Shown here one piece after another: positions 17,358-26,158 of a stretch of 64,000 nt of DNA. The stretch covers positions 19,171 through 83,170 of the forward strand of contig JASGDN010000042.1 of assembly GCA_049841275.1 (NCBI GenBank), read 5' to 3'. A program made the position numbers and the translations under genes. How positions within the stretch are numbered: the stretch's first letter is position 1; each line of letters begins with the position of its first letter. The notes below the pieces were generated by a model. It had not been told where the DNA came from, did no database searches, and worked only from the letters and a program-made list of their open reading frames with translations. This DNA comes from JASGDN01 sp049841275. GTDB taxonomy: Bacteria; Chloroflexota; Chloroflexia; Thermomicrobiales; UBA6265.

Positions 17358-18083
17358 GTGAAAAAACGTCCCCGTTTTCAAACCAAGCAGGAGCTGGTCT
17401 ACAGCGCACTCTACGAGGCGATCATGGATTGCACGCTGGCGCCCGGCGAGCGGCTCATCATCGACGATATCTCCCGCCAGCTCGAGGTCAGCCACATCCC
17501 CGTCCGCGAAGCCATCTCCCAATTGCAATCCGAACGGCTGGTTTTCATCGTGCCACACTCCGGGGCAACCGTATCCCCGATCACCCGCGAGTCCATCCAT
17601 GAGGTCTTCGTGCTCATGGAAGGGCTCGAACTCGTCTCGATGGAGATCGCCACCGCCCGGCTCTCCCCTGCCGATTTCGACCGGCTCGAACAGCTTCTCG
17701 CCGAGATGGATGCCGCCATCGATGCCGGTGAGGTCGAGCAGTGGTCTCACCTGAACGCCACCTTCCACCGCGAGATCACCGCCGCCACCGCGATGCCGCG
17801 CGTGATCGAGATGCTCGGGCGCACGCTCGACCACTGGGACCGCATCCGCCGCTATTTCGGGATCACACCGGGGCGTCTTGCCGAAGCCCAGGCGGAGCAC
17901 CATGAGATCCTCGCGGCCCTCGTCTCCCATGATGTCGAACACCTGCGCACGCTCGCCCGGCAACACTCCCGCCGGGCGCTCGAAGCCTACATGCTGGAGC
18001 TGGATACGAATCCGGCGGTCACGCTCACCGCATCATCGACCGGTGGTTCCGCACGTCTCTACCGGGAATCCCGAGAGGAGTAA
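17358..18083 (+). CDS. GntR-family (FadR/FCD subfamily) transcriptional regulator
   Basis: DNA-binding repressor, 241 aa. GTG at 17358 is preceded by GAAGGG 8 nt upstream. Residues 10-70 form the GntR winged helix (LVYSALYEAI, then APGERLIIDDISRQLEVS, IPVREAISQLQSERLV). Residues 80-220 form the helical FCD effector domain, with H134, H182 and H203 as candidate metal or acid ligands. FCD regulators commonly sense sugar acids, which fits the lyase next door. It is the first gene of a four-gene plus-strand operon, with only 2 nt before the next gene. Three ATATGATAT sites in front of it and in front of the lyase operon are its likely targets. Confidence 0.9.
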   Translation: MKKRPRFQTKQELVYSALYEAIMDCTLAPGERLIIDDISRQLEVSHIPVREAISQLQSERLVFIVPHSGATVSPITRESIHEVFVLMEGLELVSMEIATARLSPADFDRLEQLLAEMDAAIDAGEVEQWSHLNATFHREITAATAMPRVIEMLGRTLDHWDRIRRYFGITPGRLAEAQAEHHEILAALVSHDVEHLRTLARQHSRRALEAYMLELDTNPAVTLTASSTGGSARLYRESREE

Positions 18084-18085
18084 CG

Positions 18086-19249
18086 ATGGCCGAAGGCCCT
18101 GTGACAATCGGCATCATCATGAACGGCGTGACCGGGCGCATGGGCACCAACCAGCACCTGATCCGGTCCATCGTCGCCATTCGGGATCAGGGCGGCATCC
18201 GCTCGCGGGATGGCCGGACGCTCACGGTCGACCCGATCCTGGTCGGGCGCGACGCGCAGAAGCTGGCCGCGCTGGCGAAGGCACATGGGATCGAACGCTG
18301 GACGACCGACCTCGACGCTGCACTGGCGAATCCGGAGGACATCGTCTACTTCGATGCACAACGCACCGAACTCCGTGAGCCGTCCGTGAAGAAGGCGATC
18401 GCCGCCGGAAAACACGTCTATTGCGAGAAGCCGATCTCCACCAGCCTCGCATCGGCGCTCGAACTCGCCGTGCTTGCCGAGGCCGCCGGGATCAAGCACG
18501 GCGTCGTCCAGGACAAGCTCTTCCTCCCCGGCCTGCGCAAGCTGAAGCGGCTGATCGAGGGTGGATTCTTCGGCCAGATCCTCTCCGTGCGCGGTGAGTT
18601 CGGCTACTGGGTCTTCGAGGGCGACTGGCAGAGCGCCCAGCGCCCTTCGTGGAACTATCGCAAGGAGGATGGCGGCGGCATCATCGTCGACATGCTCTGC
18701 CACTGGCGATACGTACTCGACAATCTCTTCGGCGCGGTGAAGGCCGTCTCCTGCCTCGGCGCGACGCACATCCCGGAGCGCGTCGACGAGCACGGAAAGC
18801 GCTATGAGGCGACGGCCGACGATGCCGCCTATGCGACATTCGAACTGGCGGGCGGCGCCATCGCCCACATTAATTCCTCCTGGGTCACACGGGTCTACCG
18901 CGACGAACTCTTCGTCCTGCAGGTGGATGGCACGGAAGGCAGTGCCATTGCCGGGCTGCACACCTGCAAGGTCCAGCACCGCGTGATGACGCCGAAGCCG
19001 ACCTGGAATCCGGACGTGCCGACAACGATGGACTTCTTCGCCGACTGGGACGACGTGCCGGCGAATGAGGTCTTCGAGAACGCCTTCAAGGTGCAGTGGG
19101 AGATGTTCCTCCGCCATGTCGCCTGGGACGAGCCGTATCCGTTCGGCTTCCTCGAAGGGGCGAAGGGCGTGCAGCTGGCGGAACTCGGCCTCCGGGCGTG
19201 GGCGGAACGCCGCTGGCTCGATGTTCCTGCGCTCTCTGTGTCGGGATAG
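18086..19249 (+). CDS. Gfo/Idh/MocA-family oxidoreductase
   Basis: NAD(P)-dependent dehydrogenase acting on a sugar or sugar acid, 387 aa. ATG at 18086 has AGGAG 6-7 nt upstream, overlapping the gntR stop. The Rossmann motif is atypical (IGIIMNGVTGRMGTNQHL, about 8-25), with a VTG rather than GxG core. The family signature CEKPIS lies near 114-119, and the catalytic region has GGGIIVDMLCHW with the conserved histidine near 214. It heads a three-gene enzyme module with the DUF993 and TIM-barrel genes. Oxidation of a hydroxyl to a keto group before aldol cleavage is a reasonable inference. Confidence 0.9.
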   Translation: MAEGPVTIGIIMNGVTGRMGTNQHLIRSIVAIRDQGGIRSRDGRTLTVDPILVGRDAQKLAALAKAHGIERWTTDLDAALANPEDIVYFDAQRTELREPSVKKAIAAGKHVYCEKPISTSLASALELAVLAEAAGIKHGVVQDKLFLPGLRKLKRLIEGGFFGQILSVRGEFGYWVFEGDWQSAQRPSWNYRKEDGGGIIVDMLCHWRYVLDNLFGAVKAVSCLGATHIPERVDEHGKRYEATADDAAYATFELAGGAIAHINSSWVTRVYRDELFVLQVDGTEGSAIAGLHTCKVQHRVMTPKPTWNPDVPTTMDFFADWDDVPANEVFENAFKVQWEMFLRHVAWDEPYPFGFLEGAKGVQLAELGLRAWAERRWLDVPALSVSG

Positions 19250-19385
19250 GGAACAGGAGCGTCCTTTCCCATTTTGGATGCCAGCTGATGCCTCGCTTCA
19301 ACTCAATGTGGACGTTGCGACATTGCAGAAGCACGACCTATCGCTGTGAGATTGGGCGAGAACGCCTGCTGGGAGGAGCATTCAC

Positions 19386-20573
19386 ATGGCCATCGCAACC
19401 GCAACCACGCTTCGCCTGCCCGTCGTCGGTAGCGGGATCGAGGACTATACGCTCGGTCCGGCCTCCCCATATGCACGGTCGTATCCCGTGCCGACGAAGC
19501 GCATCGCCTTCGCCGCTGCACATGTCGTGGCCGATCCGTTCGCCAACATCAATCCGACGCTGGACGTCGCGATCGACTGGGATGCAACACTCGCCTACCG
19601 CCGGTCGCTATGGGCACTCGGGCTGCGCGTCGCCGAGGCCATGGACACCGCCCAACGCGGCATGGGCCTCGCCTGGGAAGCGAGCAAGGAGCTGATCGCC
19701 CGCTCGATCGCCGAGGCGAAGACGGTTGGCGGTCACGTCGCGAGCGGGGCGGGTACCGATCACCTCGCGCCCGATCCATCCCGCCCGCAACCACTGGACG
19801 AGATCGTGGCGGCGTATGAAGAGCAAGTGGGCTACGTCGAAGGACTCGGCGGCCAGGTGATCCTGATGGCAAGCCGCGCGCTCGCTGCCGCGGCGACATC
19901 GCCCGACGACTACGCCACCGTCTACGACCGCATCCTGTCGCAGGTGCGGCAACCGGTCATCATCCACTGGCTGGGCGACATGTTCGATCCAGCATTGCAC
20001 GGCTATTGGGGCAGTGCCGACCTCGACGAGGCATCCGTTACCTGCGTCGACGTAGTGCGTGCCCATGCCGACAAGGTGGACGGCATCAAGGTCTCGCTGC
20101 TGGACAAGGACCGCGAGATCGACCTGCGCCGCCGCCTGCCGGAGGGCGTACGAATGTACACCGGCGACGACTTCAACTACGCGGAGCTGATCGCCGGGGA
20201 CGAGGAAGGGTACAGCGACGCCCTGCTCGGCATCTTCGACGCAATCGCCCCTGCCGCCGGTGCGGCCTTCGCGGCCTTCGATGCCGGCGACCTCGAACGC
20301 TACCATGCGATCTTCGCGCCGACCGTTCCGCTCTCGCGCCATATCTTCCGGGCGCCGACCCGCTTCTACAAGACGGGTGTCGTCTTCATGGCGTGGTTGA
20401 ACGGGCACCAGGATCACTTCCAGATGGTCGCTGGCCAGCAAAGCGCCCGTTCGCTGGTCCACCTGAGCGAGTTGTTCCGTCTTGCGGATCGCGCGAACCT
20501 GTTCCATGATCCCGAGGAAACCGCCAGCCGAATGCGTTGCTTCCTCGCTACGTCAGGAGTCGAACAGGGATGA
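19386..20573 (+). CDS. DUF993 protein, aldolase-like TIM barrel
   Basis: 395 aa, recognised as the DUF993 family, which is distantly related to the dihydrodipicolinate synthase/N-acetylneuraminate lyase class I aldolases. ATG at 19386 has GGGAGGAG 7 nt upstream. Segments that fit the barrel are NINPTLDVAIDWDATLAYR, QVILMASRALAAAA, QPVIIHWLGDMFDP and DKVDGIKVSLLDKD. In the last of these the lysine after DGI may be the Schiff-base lysine, by analogy with that superfamily. No experimental function is known to me. A 136-nt gap precedes it and its stop overlaps the next start (ATGA). Context suggests retro-aldol cleavage of an oxidised sugar acid. Confidence 0.8.
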   Translation: MAIATATTLRLPVVGSGIEDYTLGPASPYARSYPVPTKRIAFAAAHVVADPFANINPTLDVAIDWDATLAYRRSLWALGLRVAEAMDTAQRGMGLAWEASKELIARSIAEAKTVGGHVASGAGTDHLAPDPSRPQPLDEIVAAYEEQVGYVEGLGGQVILMASRALAAAATSPDDYATVYDRILSQVRQPVIIHWLGDMFDPALHGYWGSADLDEASVTCVDVVRAHADKVDGIKVSLLDKDREIDLRRRLPEGVRMYTGDDFNYAELIAGDEEGYSDALLGIFDAIAPAAGAAFAAFDAGDLERYHAIFAPTVPLSRHIFRAPTRFYKTGVVFMAWLNGHQDHFQMVAGQQSARSLVHLSELFRLADRANLFHDPEETASRMRCFLATSGVEQG

Positions 20574-21418
20574 GTTCAACGACGCCACTGCGCAACCTCA
20601 ACGAAGGCATGAAACGCCTCAGCCTCAACCAGAAGACCATCGAGAGCTGGACTGTGCCGGAGGCCATCGATGGTTGTGTCCGCCACGACGTCGAATGGAT
20701 CGGCCTGTGGCGCGACAAGGTCGATGCCTACGGACTCGCCGCGAGCGCGAAGGCCGTGCGAAATGCCGGACTCAAGGTCTCCAGCAATTGCCGCGGCGGC
20801 CTGTTCCCGTCCACGGACGCCGATGACCGCGCCGACCGGATCGAGGACAACAAGCGCGCGATCCATGAGGCAGCCGAACTCGGCGCCGAGATGCTCGCGA
20901 TCGTCGGGGGAGGCCTGAACGGCGTGCAGGACCCGGACGAGGCCCGGAAGATGATCGTCGCTGGGATCGAGGCGATCATCCCGTATGCCGAGGCGCGAGG
21001 GGTGAAGCTGGGAATCGAACCCCTTCACCCCGCGCTCGCACAGGACCGGTCCCTGGTCAGCTCGATGAAGTACGCAAACGACCTCGTCGAGCATTTCAAC
21101 CACCCGAACGTCGGCCTGATCGTGGATGTCTTCCACGTCTGGTGGGACCCGTTCCTCTACGAGGAAATCGCTCGGGCGGGCAGCAAGATCATCGCCTTCC
21201 ACGTCGATGATGTTCCGGTTCATTTCACGGACGTGCTGATGAATCGCATGATGATGGGCGACGGTGTCTGCCAGATCCGGCGGATGCGGGAGGCCGTCGA
21301 TGCCGCAGGCTACACTGGCCCGATCGAGGTGGAAATCTTCAACCAGGACATCTGGGATCGCGACGGCGACGCCGTGATGCGCGAGATGAAGGAACGCTTC
21401 CTCGACCACGTCCTGTAA
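20570..21418 (+). CDS. Sugar phosphate isomerase/epimerase-like TIM barrel (xylose isomerase-like)
   Basis: AP-endonuclease-2-fold enzyme, 282 aa, related to IolE, IolH and hydroxypyruvate isomerase. ATG at 20570 overlaps the DUF993 stop by 4 nt, which I take as the start; the frame extends 11 codons upstream. Metal-binding features are visible: GIEPLHP (E151), the D/H pair in LIVDVFHVWWD (about 187-197), IAFHVDDVP and the final acid in PIEVEIFNQ. The reaction would be an aldose-ketose isomerisation, epimerisation or dehydration of the intermediate handled by its neighbours. The gene ends at a large hairpin facing ispG. Confidence 0.88.
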   Translation: MSSTTPLRNLNEGMKRLSLNQKTIESWTVPEAIDGCVRHDVEWIGLWRDKVDAYGLAASAKAVRNAGLKVSSNCRGGLFPSTDADDRADRIEDNKRAIHEAAELGAEMLAIVGGGLNGVQDPDEARKMIVAGIEAIIPYAEARGVKLGIEPLHPALAQDRSLVSSMKYANDLVEHFNHPNVGLIVDVFHVWWDPFLYEEIARAGSKIIAFHVDDVPVHFTDVLMNRMMMGDGVCQIRRMREAVDAAGYTGPIEVEIFNQDIWDRDGDAVMREMKERFLDHVL

Positions 21419-21423
21419 CGAGG

Positions 21424-21494
21424 AGTGAGGGCCGAGAAGTGTGAAACGAGGAGAAACGGTTCGCCCCCTCGTTTCTCATTTCTCGGCCCTCACT
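21424..21494. terminator. 28-bp-stem hairpin between convergent operons
   Basis: Arms at 21424-21451 and 21467-21494 pair over 26 of 28 positions, starting AGTGAGGGCCGAGAA, with a 15-nt loop. It lies between the converging sugar-isomerase-like and ispG genes and would act in both directions. There is no T-tract, so it may instead be a mobile palindromic repeat. Confidence 0.6.
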
Positions 21495-21495
21495 G

Positions 21496-22665
21496 CTACA
21501 CCGCCGTGAGGGTGATCATCGGCTTGTAGGCGCTCTCCGGCTCGTCGAAGATGCCGTTCTTGCGATCCTCCACGACGGCGTGGATCTCCTTGGTCAGCTC
21601 GTCGAGCATGTCCTCTTCGAGGACCGTCTTCACGATCTTGCCCTTGCGGAAGATCACACCCTTGCCATTGCCGGACGCGATGCCGACATCCGCGTCGCGC
21701 GCCTCGCCGGGACCGTTCACGACGCAGCCCATGACGGCGACGCGGATCGGCTCGTCGATCTTCTCCAGCACGAGATCGACCTTGTTGGCCAGCGAGAAGA
21801 GATCGACCTCGACACGGCCGCAGGTTGGGCAGGCGATCATCGTCGCGCCCTTCTGCCGCAGTTCGAGGCTCTTCAGGATCTCGTACCCGACGAAGACCTC
21901 CTCCTTCGGATCGGTCGTCAGCGAGACGCGGATGGTGTCGCCGATACCGAGCGCGAGCAGGGTGCCAATGCCGACGCCCGAGCGAACGCTGCCCGCACGC
22001 GGCGTGCCGGCCTCGGTGACGCCGAGATGGAGGGGATAGTCGTTGTCGAGGCGAGCGAACCGCTGATAGGCCTCCAGCAACACAGGCACCTCGAAGGCCT
22101 TGAGGCTTACCTTCGTGTCATAGAAGTCGAGCTCTTCGAGGATCGCGATGTGCCCGAGCGCGGAACGGACGAGCCATTCGGCGCGAAGCTGGACCTGGGT
22201 GGCGCCCTGTTGCGCCATCTCATCGACGAACTCCTCGGTCATCGGGGCCACCGAGCCGAAGTTGACGCCGATGCGGATCGGCACTCCTCGCTCCTTCGCC
22301 TTGGCGACGACGGCCCGGACATGCTCCGGTTTGCGGATGTTGCCCGGATTCAGGCGCAGGCCGTGGATGCCGGCATCGAGCGCCTTCAACGCCAGCGTGT
22401 GCTCGAAGTGGATGTCCGCGATCAGCGGAATCGGCGAGTGCGGAACGATATCCGGTAGGGCGGCGGCGGCGACGCGGTCCGGCACGGCGATGCGGACGAT
22501 TTCCGCCCCGACATCGGCGAGTTCGCGGATCTGGGTGAGGGTGGCCTTGGGATCGCGCGTGTCGGCGGTGGCCATCGTCTGCACGCGAATCGGATACTCA
22601 CCGCCGAGGGCGACATCGCCGACGTGAAGGACTCGGGTCTTGCGGCGAGGAGCTACGAGGGACAT
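21496..22665 (-). CDS. ispG: 4-hydroxy-3-methylbut-2-enyl diphosphate synthase (IspG/GcpE)
   Basis: Penultimate step of the MEP isoprenoid pathway, converting the cyclic 2,4-diphosphate to HMBPP with a [4Fe-4S] cluster. 389 aa, normal for the short bacterial form. The N-terminal TIM barrel has VQTMATADTRD, LIADIHFE and GLRLNPGNI. The C-terminal cluster domain has CPTCGR (around 275-280) and VMGCVVNGPGEA, giving the three cysteine ligands. Start ATG at 22665. In many bacteria dxr, rseP and ispG are adjacent; here rseP is the upstream neighbour (350-nt gap) and dxr is absent. Confidence 0.96.
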   Translation of the reverse strand: MSLVAPRRKTRVLHVGDVALGGEYPIRVQTMATADTRDPKATLTQIRELADVGAEIVRIAVPDRVAAAALPDIVPHSPIPLIADIHFEHTLALKALDAGIHGLRLNPGNIRKPEHVRAVVAKAKERGVPIRIGVNFGSVAPMTEEFVDEMAQQGATQVQLRAEWLVRSALGHIAILEELDFYDTKVSLKAFEVPVLLEAYQRFARLDNDYPLHLGVTEAGTPRAGSVRSGVGIGTLLALGIGDTIRVSLTTDPKEEVFVGYEILKSLELRQKGATMIACPTCGRVEVDLFSLANKVDLVLEKIDEPIRVAVMGCVVNGPGEARDADVGIASGNGKGVIFRKGKIVKTVLEEDMLDELTKEIHAVVEDRKNGIFDEPESAYKPMITLTAV

Positions 22666-23015
22666 GGTGTGAGGATTCCTCCGTGGAGGCTGGCGACGCC
22701 AGCAGACCGATGCAACGCGGCGGTCGGGCGATCACGTTGCCCAGGACGGACCGCACGCGGTTGTTCTCTTATGAATGATACGCCGCTTCGGGCCGCCTGT
22801 GTGTTGATCGTTCGTGAACAATTCAGCCCAGTCCAGGATTCAACGCCTGCTCCGACGACAGGGCACATCCGACACCCTGCGAACACGACACCGTATGGGG
22901 TCCGGTTGCGTGCAGGGCAAGCTCGTGCGGTTTACCGCGCTCCAGGCAGATGCGACTCGTGTACCGCTTGGACCGCTACGGATCGAGCCTCGCCGCGAAG
23001 GCTCAAGACGTTCCG
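22666..23015. other. Intergenic region between rseP and ispG
   Basis: 350 bp. The minus strand has no near-consensus promoter. TATCAT at about 22,777-22,782 (plus coordinates) could be a -10 for ispG but lacks a partner. Small inverted repeats such as GGCTGGCG/CGCCAGC lie just before ispG. I see no gene or structured RNA that I can name. Confidence 0.4.
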
Positions 23016-24644
23016 TCACGGCAGGAGCGGTGTCCCGCTGAAGAGCCGATGGACATCCCCGAAGGCGATCACGAACATCAATCCGAGCAGGATCACCATG
23101 CCGGCAAGATGAACCATGCCTTCCTTCTCCGGGGCGATCTTCTTGCCGCCGCGCAGGATCTCCACAACGACGAACATCAGGCGTCCGCCATCGAGGGCCG
23201 GCAACGGCAGCAGGTTCAACACGCCGAGGCTGACCGAGATGAGCGTCGTGATCTGGAAGAGCGTCACCCACTTCGGCGCCGAAGAGCGCGTTAGCAACTC
23301 CGACGTCAACTGGCCCATGCCGACCGGACCGGTGAGTTGGTCGGTATTCACGCCTTGGGTCGCCATCTGCTTGATGCCGCTCAGCGTACCGCTCGTGATG
23401 CCCCAGAACTGGTTCCATCCCTCCGGCACCACCTGCGCCGCCGCGACATGCTCGTAGACATTCTGATAGGACACGCTCGTGCCGACGACGCTGAACGGAT
23501 TGTCCTGTGCGGCGTTCACGCCGATGGCCTCGATCGGATTGTCCTTGTCGCCAATCTCCGGCACGGCGAGCGCGGCCGAGAGCTTCTTGCTCGTCACGGT
23601 GCCGTTCTCGTCGACATTCCGGAAATACTCGATCTGGACCGTCTTGCCGCTGGACGCGATCAACGCTTGCTGGAAGGAGACGCCGTCCGAGACCTTGACC
23701 CCGCCAATCGCGGTGATGCGGTCGCCGGGATAGAGCCCAGCTTTTGCGGCGGAAGAATTGGCGGCCACAGCCGTGAGCTGGATCGTGAACTCCGGCACCG
23801 CCAGCGATACGGTCTGCTCCTGCCCACCACGCTGGACGACCACCGGCACGGTCCGTCCGGCGACACCTGCGAGCAGGTTCTGCGCCTGCAGCCAGGAATC
23901 GAGGCGCACGCCGTCAATCGCCACGATGCGGTCGCCAGATGCGATGCCGGCCTTCGCTGCGGGCGATGCCGCCGCCACCTCGCGGACGCTGACGGTGGAG
24001 CGGATTCCCTCTCCCATCGTGATGCCAGTGGCGCCCTGGTTGGCCGGAGGATTCTCGCGCGGGGTGACGGTGGTTGTCAGCTCCTTGCCGCCCCGGAGGA
24101 TCGTCACCTCGGTCTGGCCCCCGGCATGTTGGGAGATCAGGTCGCGAAGTTGACCTGTGGATGTGATCGCGGTGCCATCGACCGCAACGATGGCGTCGCC
24201 GGGCTGCCAACCGGCATCGAACGCCGGAGAACCCTCGGCAACCTGGCCGATGTAGATCTGGCTCGACTCCGAGGGAAGCCCCTGAAACGCGACGAGCATG
24301 ACCGAGAGCCCGATCGCGACGAGGAAGTTCATCAACGGTCCAGCGATGAGGAACCAGCCGCGTTGCCATGGCGACTTGGCATTCATCGAATCCGGGCTCA
24401 TGTCGTTCGCGTCCTCGCCCTTCACCCGGACGAAGCCGCCGAACGGAATCCAGTTGAGCGACCAGAGCACGCCCCGCCAACGCCATCCCTTGGCGCGGGG
24501 CGGGATGCCGATGCCGAACTCTTCCACCGTCACCCCGACACTGCGGGCGGCGAGGAAGTGGCCAAATTCATGGGCGAGGATGAGGAATGCCAGGATGGGG
24601 ATGATCAGAAGACCGAAGAGCAGGCCTTCCGAAATGTCAAACAC
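23016..24644 (-). CDS. rseP: Site-2 protease RseP/RasP-like zinc metalloprotease with three PDZ domains
   Basis: Intramembrane protease, M50 family, 542 aa. The zinc site HEFGH lies in the first helix region, and the second motif LPALDGGRL near residue 480 supplies the third ligand. Between the core helices are three PDZ-like modules, each with a G.P..AG...GD.I..(I/V).G pattern: AFDAGWQPGDAIVAVDG, AAKAGIASGDRIVAIDG and AAKAGLYPGDRITAIGG. Most homologues have one or two. GTG at 24644 with TGGAG 8 nt upstream gives the usual N-terminus; the frame extends 22 codons further. Known substrates are anti-sigma factors and signal-peptide remnants. Confidence 0.92.
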   Translation of the reverse strand: MFDISEGLLFGLLIIPILAFLILAHEFGHFLAARSVGVTVEEFGIGIPPRAKGWRWRGVLWSLNWIPFGGFVRVKGEDANDMSPDSMNAKSPWQRGWFLIAGPLMNFLVAIGLSVMLVAFQGLPSESSQIYIGQVAEGSPAFDAGWQPGDAIVAVDGTAITSTGQLRDLISQHAGGQTEVTILRGGKELTTTVTPRENPPANQGATGITMGEGIRSTVSVREVAAASPAAKAGIASGDRIVAIDGVRLDSWLQAQNLLAGVAGRTVPVVVQRGGQEQTVSLAVPEFTIQLTAVAANSSAAKAGLYPGDRITAIGGVKVSDGVSFQQALIASSGKTVQIEYFRNVDENGTVTSKKLSAALAVPEIGDKDNPIEAIGVNAAQDNPFSVVGTSVSYQNVYEHVAAAQVVPEGWNQFWGITSGTLSGIKQMATQGVNTDQLTGPVGMGQLTSELLTRSSAPKWVTLFQITTLISVSLGVLNLLPLPALDGGRLMFVVVEILRGGKKIAPEKEGMVHLAGMVILLGLMFVIAFGDVHRLFSGTPLLP

Positions 24645-24918
24645 AGGTATCGCTCCAGATGATACGGCTGAGGCTGCAAGGACCGGCCATCGACGCATCG
24701 TCACGGCCACGCGGAAGTCAGCACGCTGCTAATGGTACACCGCCCACGCGCGCGACCCGACGCCGCCAGATGGCGTGATACAATGCCGCCGCCCGGGGAT
24801 CCAGACACATGCACCCCATTCCACGATTCCGGCATCTCCCCTATCATTGCCGCGAACGTACGCAGCGGCACGCCAGTGTCGTCGTCCTCCGTTTTCCTTG
24901 CGCACGAGGTGATTCGAA

Positions 24919-26040
24919 ATGATTGTCGGTGTTCCCAAAGAGGTGAAGGATCGTGAAAGCCGCGTGTCGGTAACCCCGGCAGGCGCGCACGAATACGTGG
25001 TTCACGGTCACACGGTCCTCGTGGAGACGGATGCGGGTGCGGGCAGCGGGTTTCCGGACGCCGACTACGAGGCCGCCGGCGCCAGCATCGTGCCCACGCA
25101 TGAGGGGGTCTTCGAGGCGGCGGACATGATCGTGAAGGTGAAAGAGCCGGTTCCGGCCGAATACGATCTGCTCCGCGAAGGACAGCTCCTCTTCACCTAC
25201 CTTCACCTCGCGGCCGACGAGGCGCTGACCCGCGTGCTCATCGAGCGGAAGGTCCAGGCGATCGCGTACGAAACGGTCCAGCTCCCCAACCGGGCATTGC
25301 CGCTGCTCTCGCCGATGAGCGAGGTGGCCGGGCGCATGTCCGTGCAGGTCGGCGCGTACTACCTGCAGCAGACGAACGGCGGCAGCGGCGTGCTGCTTGG
25401 CGGGGTTCCAGGCGTCCCCGGAGCCGAAGTGGCAATCGTCGGCGGAGGCATGGTAGGCGAGAATGCCGCCCACATCGCGCTTGGCATGGGCGCGAATGTC
25501 ACCATCCTCGACAACAACATCGACCGCCTCCGCTTCCTCGACGAGGTCCTGCACGGCCGCATTCACACCCTGATGTCGAACAAGTTCTCGCTTTCGCAGG
25601 CTGTGGCGAAGGCCGACCTGGTGATCGGCGGCGTGCTCATCCCCGGTGCGAAGGCCCCGAAGCTGGTGACGCGCGAGATGATCGCCAGCATGCGTCCCGG
25701 CAGCGTGGTGGTGGATGTCGCCATCGACCAGGGCGGCTGTTTCGAGACCTCACGTCCGACCTCGCACAGCAACCCTGTGTTCGAGGTCGATGGTGTGATT
25801 CACTATTGCGTGACGAACATGCCCGGCGCGGTCGCCCGCACCAGCACCTTCGCCCTGTCGAACGTGACGCTGCCCTACGGCCTGGCCTTGGCCGATCGCG
25901 GACTCGCGACGGCGACGGCCGCCAATCCGGCGCTGGCCGCCGGGGTCAACGTCCTGAACGGGCACGTCACCTATCCCGGTGTCGCCGAGGCCTTCGGGCT
26001 TCCGCTCGTCGGCCTGAAGGCAGCGATCGCGGCGGCATAA
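24919..26040 (+). CDS. ald: Alanine dehydrogenase
   Basis: NAD-dependent interconversion of L-alanine and pyruvate plus ammonia, cytoplasmic hexamer. 373 aa, standard length. The N-terminus MIVGVPKEVKDRESRVSVTP is diagnostic. Catalytic residues lie in KVKEP (about 73-77) and YLHLAAD (His near 96). The nucleotide fold is GGGMVGENAA around 175-184, and the C-terminal motif is VAIDQGGCFETSRPTSHSNP. ATG at 24919 is preceded by GAGG about 10 nt upstream. It is divergent from rseP and stands alone. Confidence 0.96.
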   Translation: MIVGVPKEVKDRESRVSVTPAGAHEYVVHGHTVLVETDAGAGSGFPDADYEAAGASIVPTHEGVFEAADMIVKVKEPVPAEYDLLREGQLLFTYLHLAADEALTRVLIERKVQAIAYETVQLPNRALPLLSPMSEVAGRMSVQVGAYYLQQTNGGSGVLLGGVPGVPGAEVAIVGGGMVGENAAHIALGMGANVTILDNNIDRLRFLDEVLHGRIHTLMSNKFSLSQAVAKADLVIGGVLIPGAKAPKLVTREMIASMRPGSVVVDVAIDQGGCFETSRPTSHSNPVFEVDGVIHYCVTNMPGAVARTSTFALSNVTLPYGLALADRGLATATAANPALAAGVNVLNGHVTYPGVAEAFGLPLVGLKAAIAAA

Positions 26041-26158
26041 TCGCCCGACACCTGACATAATTGCATTGACCGGAGCGCGGCGGATCGCAGCATCCGTTGC
26101 GCCCATAGGTGTGCGCCCCTGAAGTTCCTGGATCGCACCTGGAAAGGATCGTCCTGGT

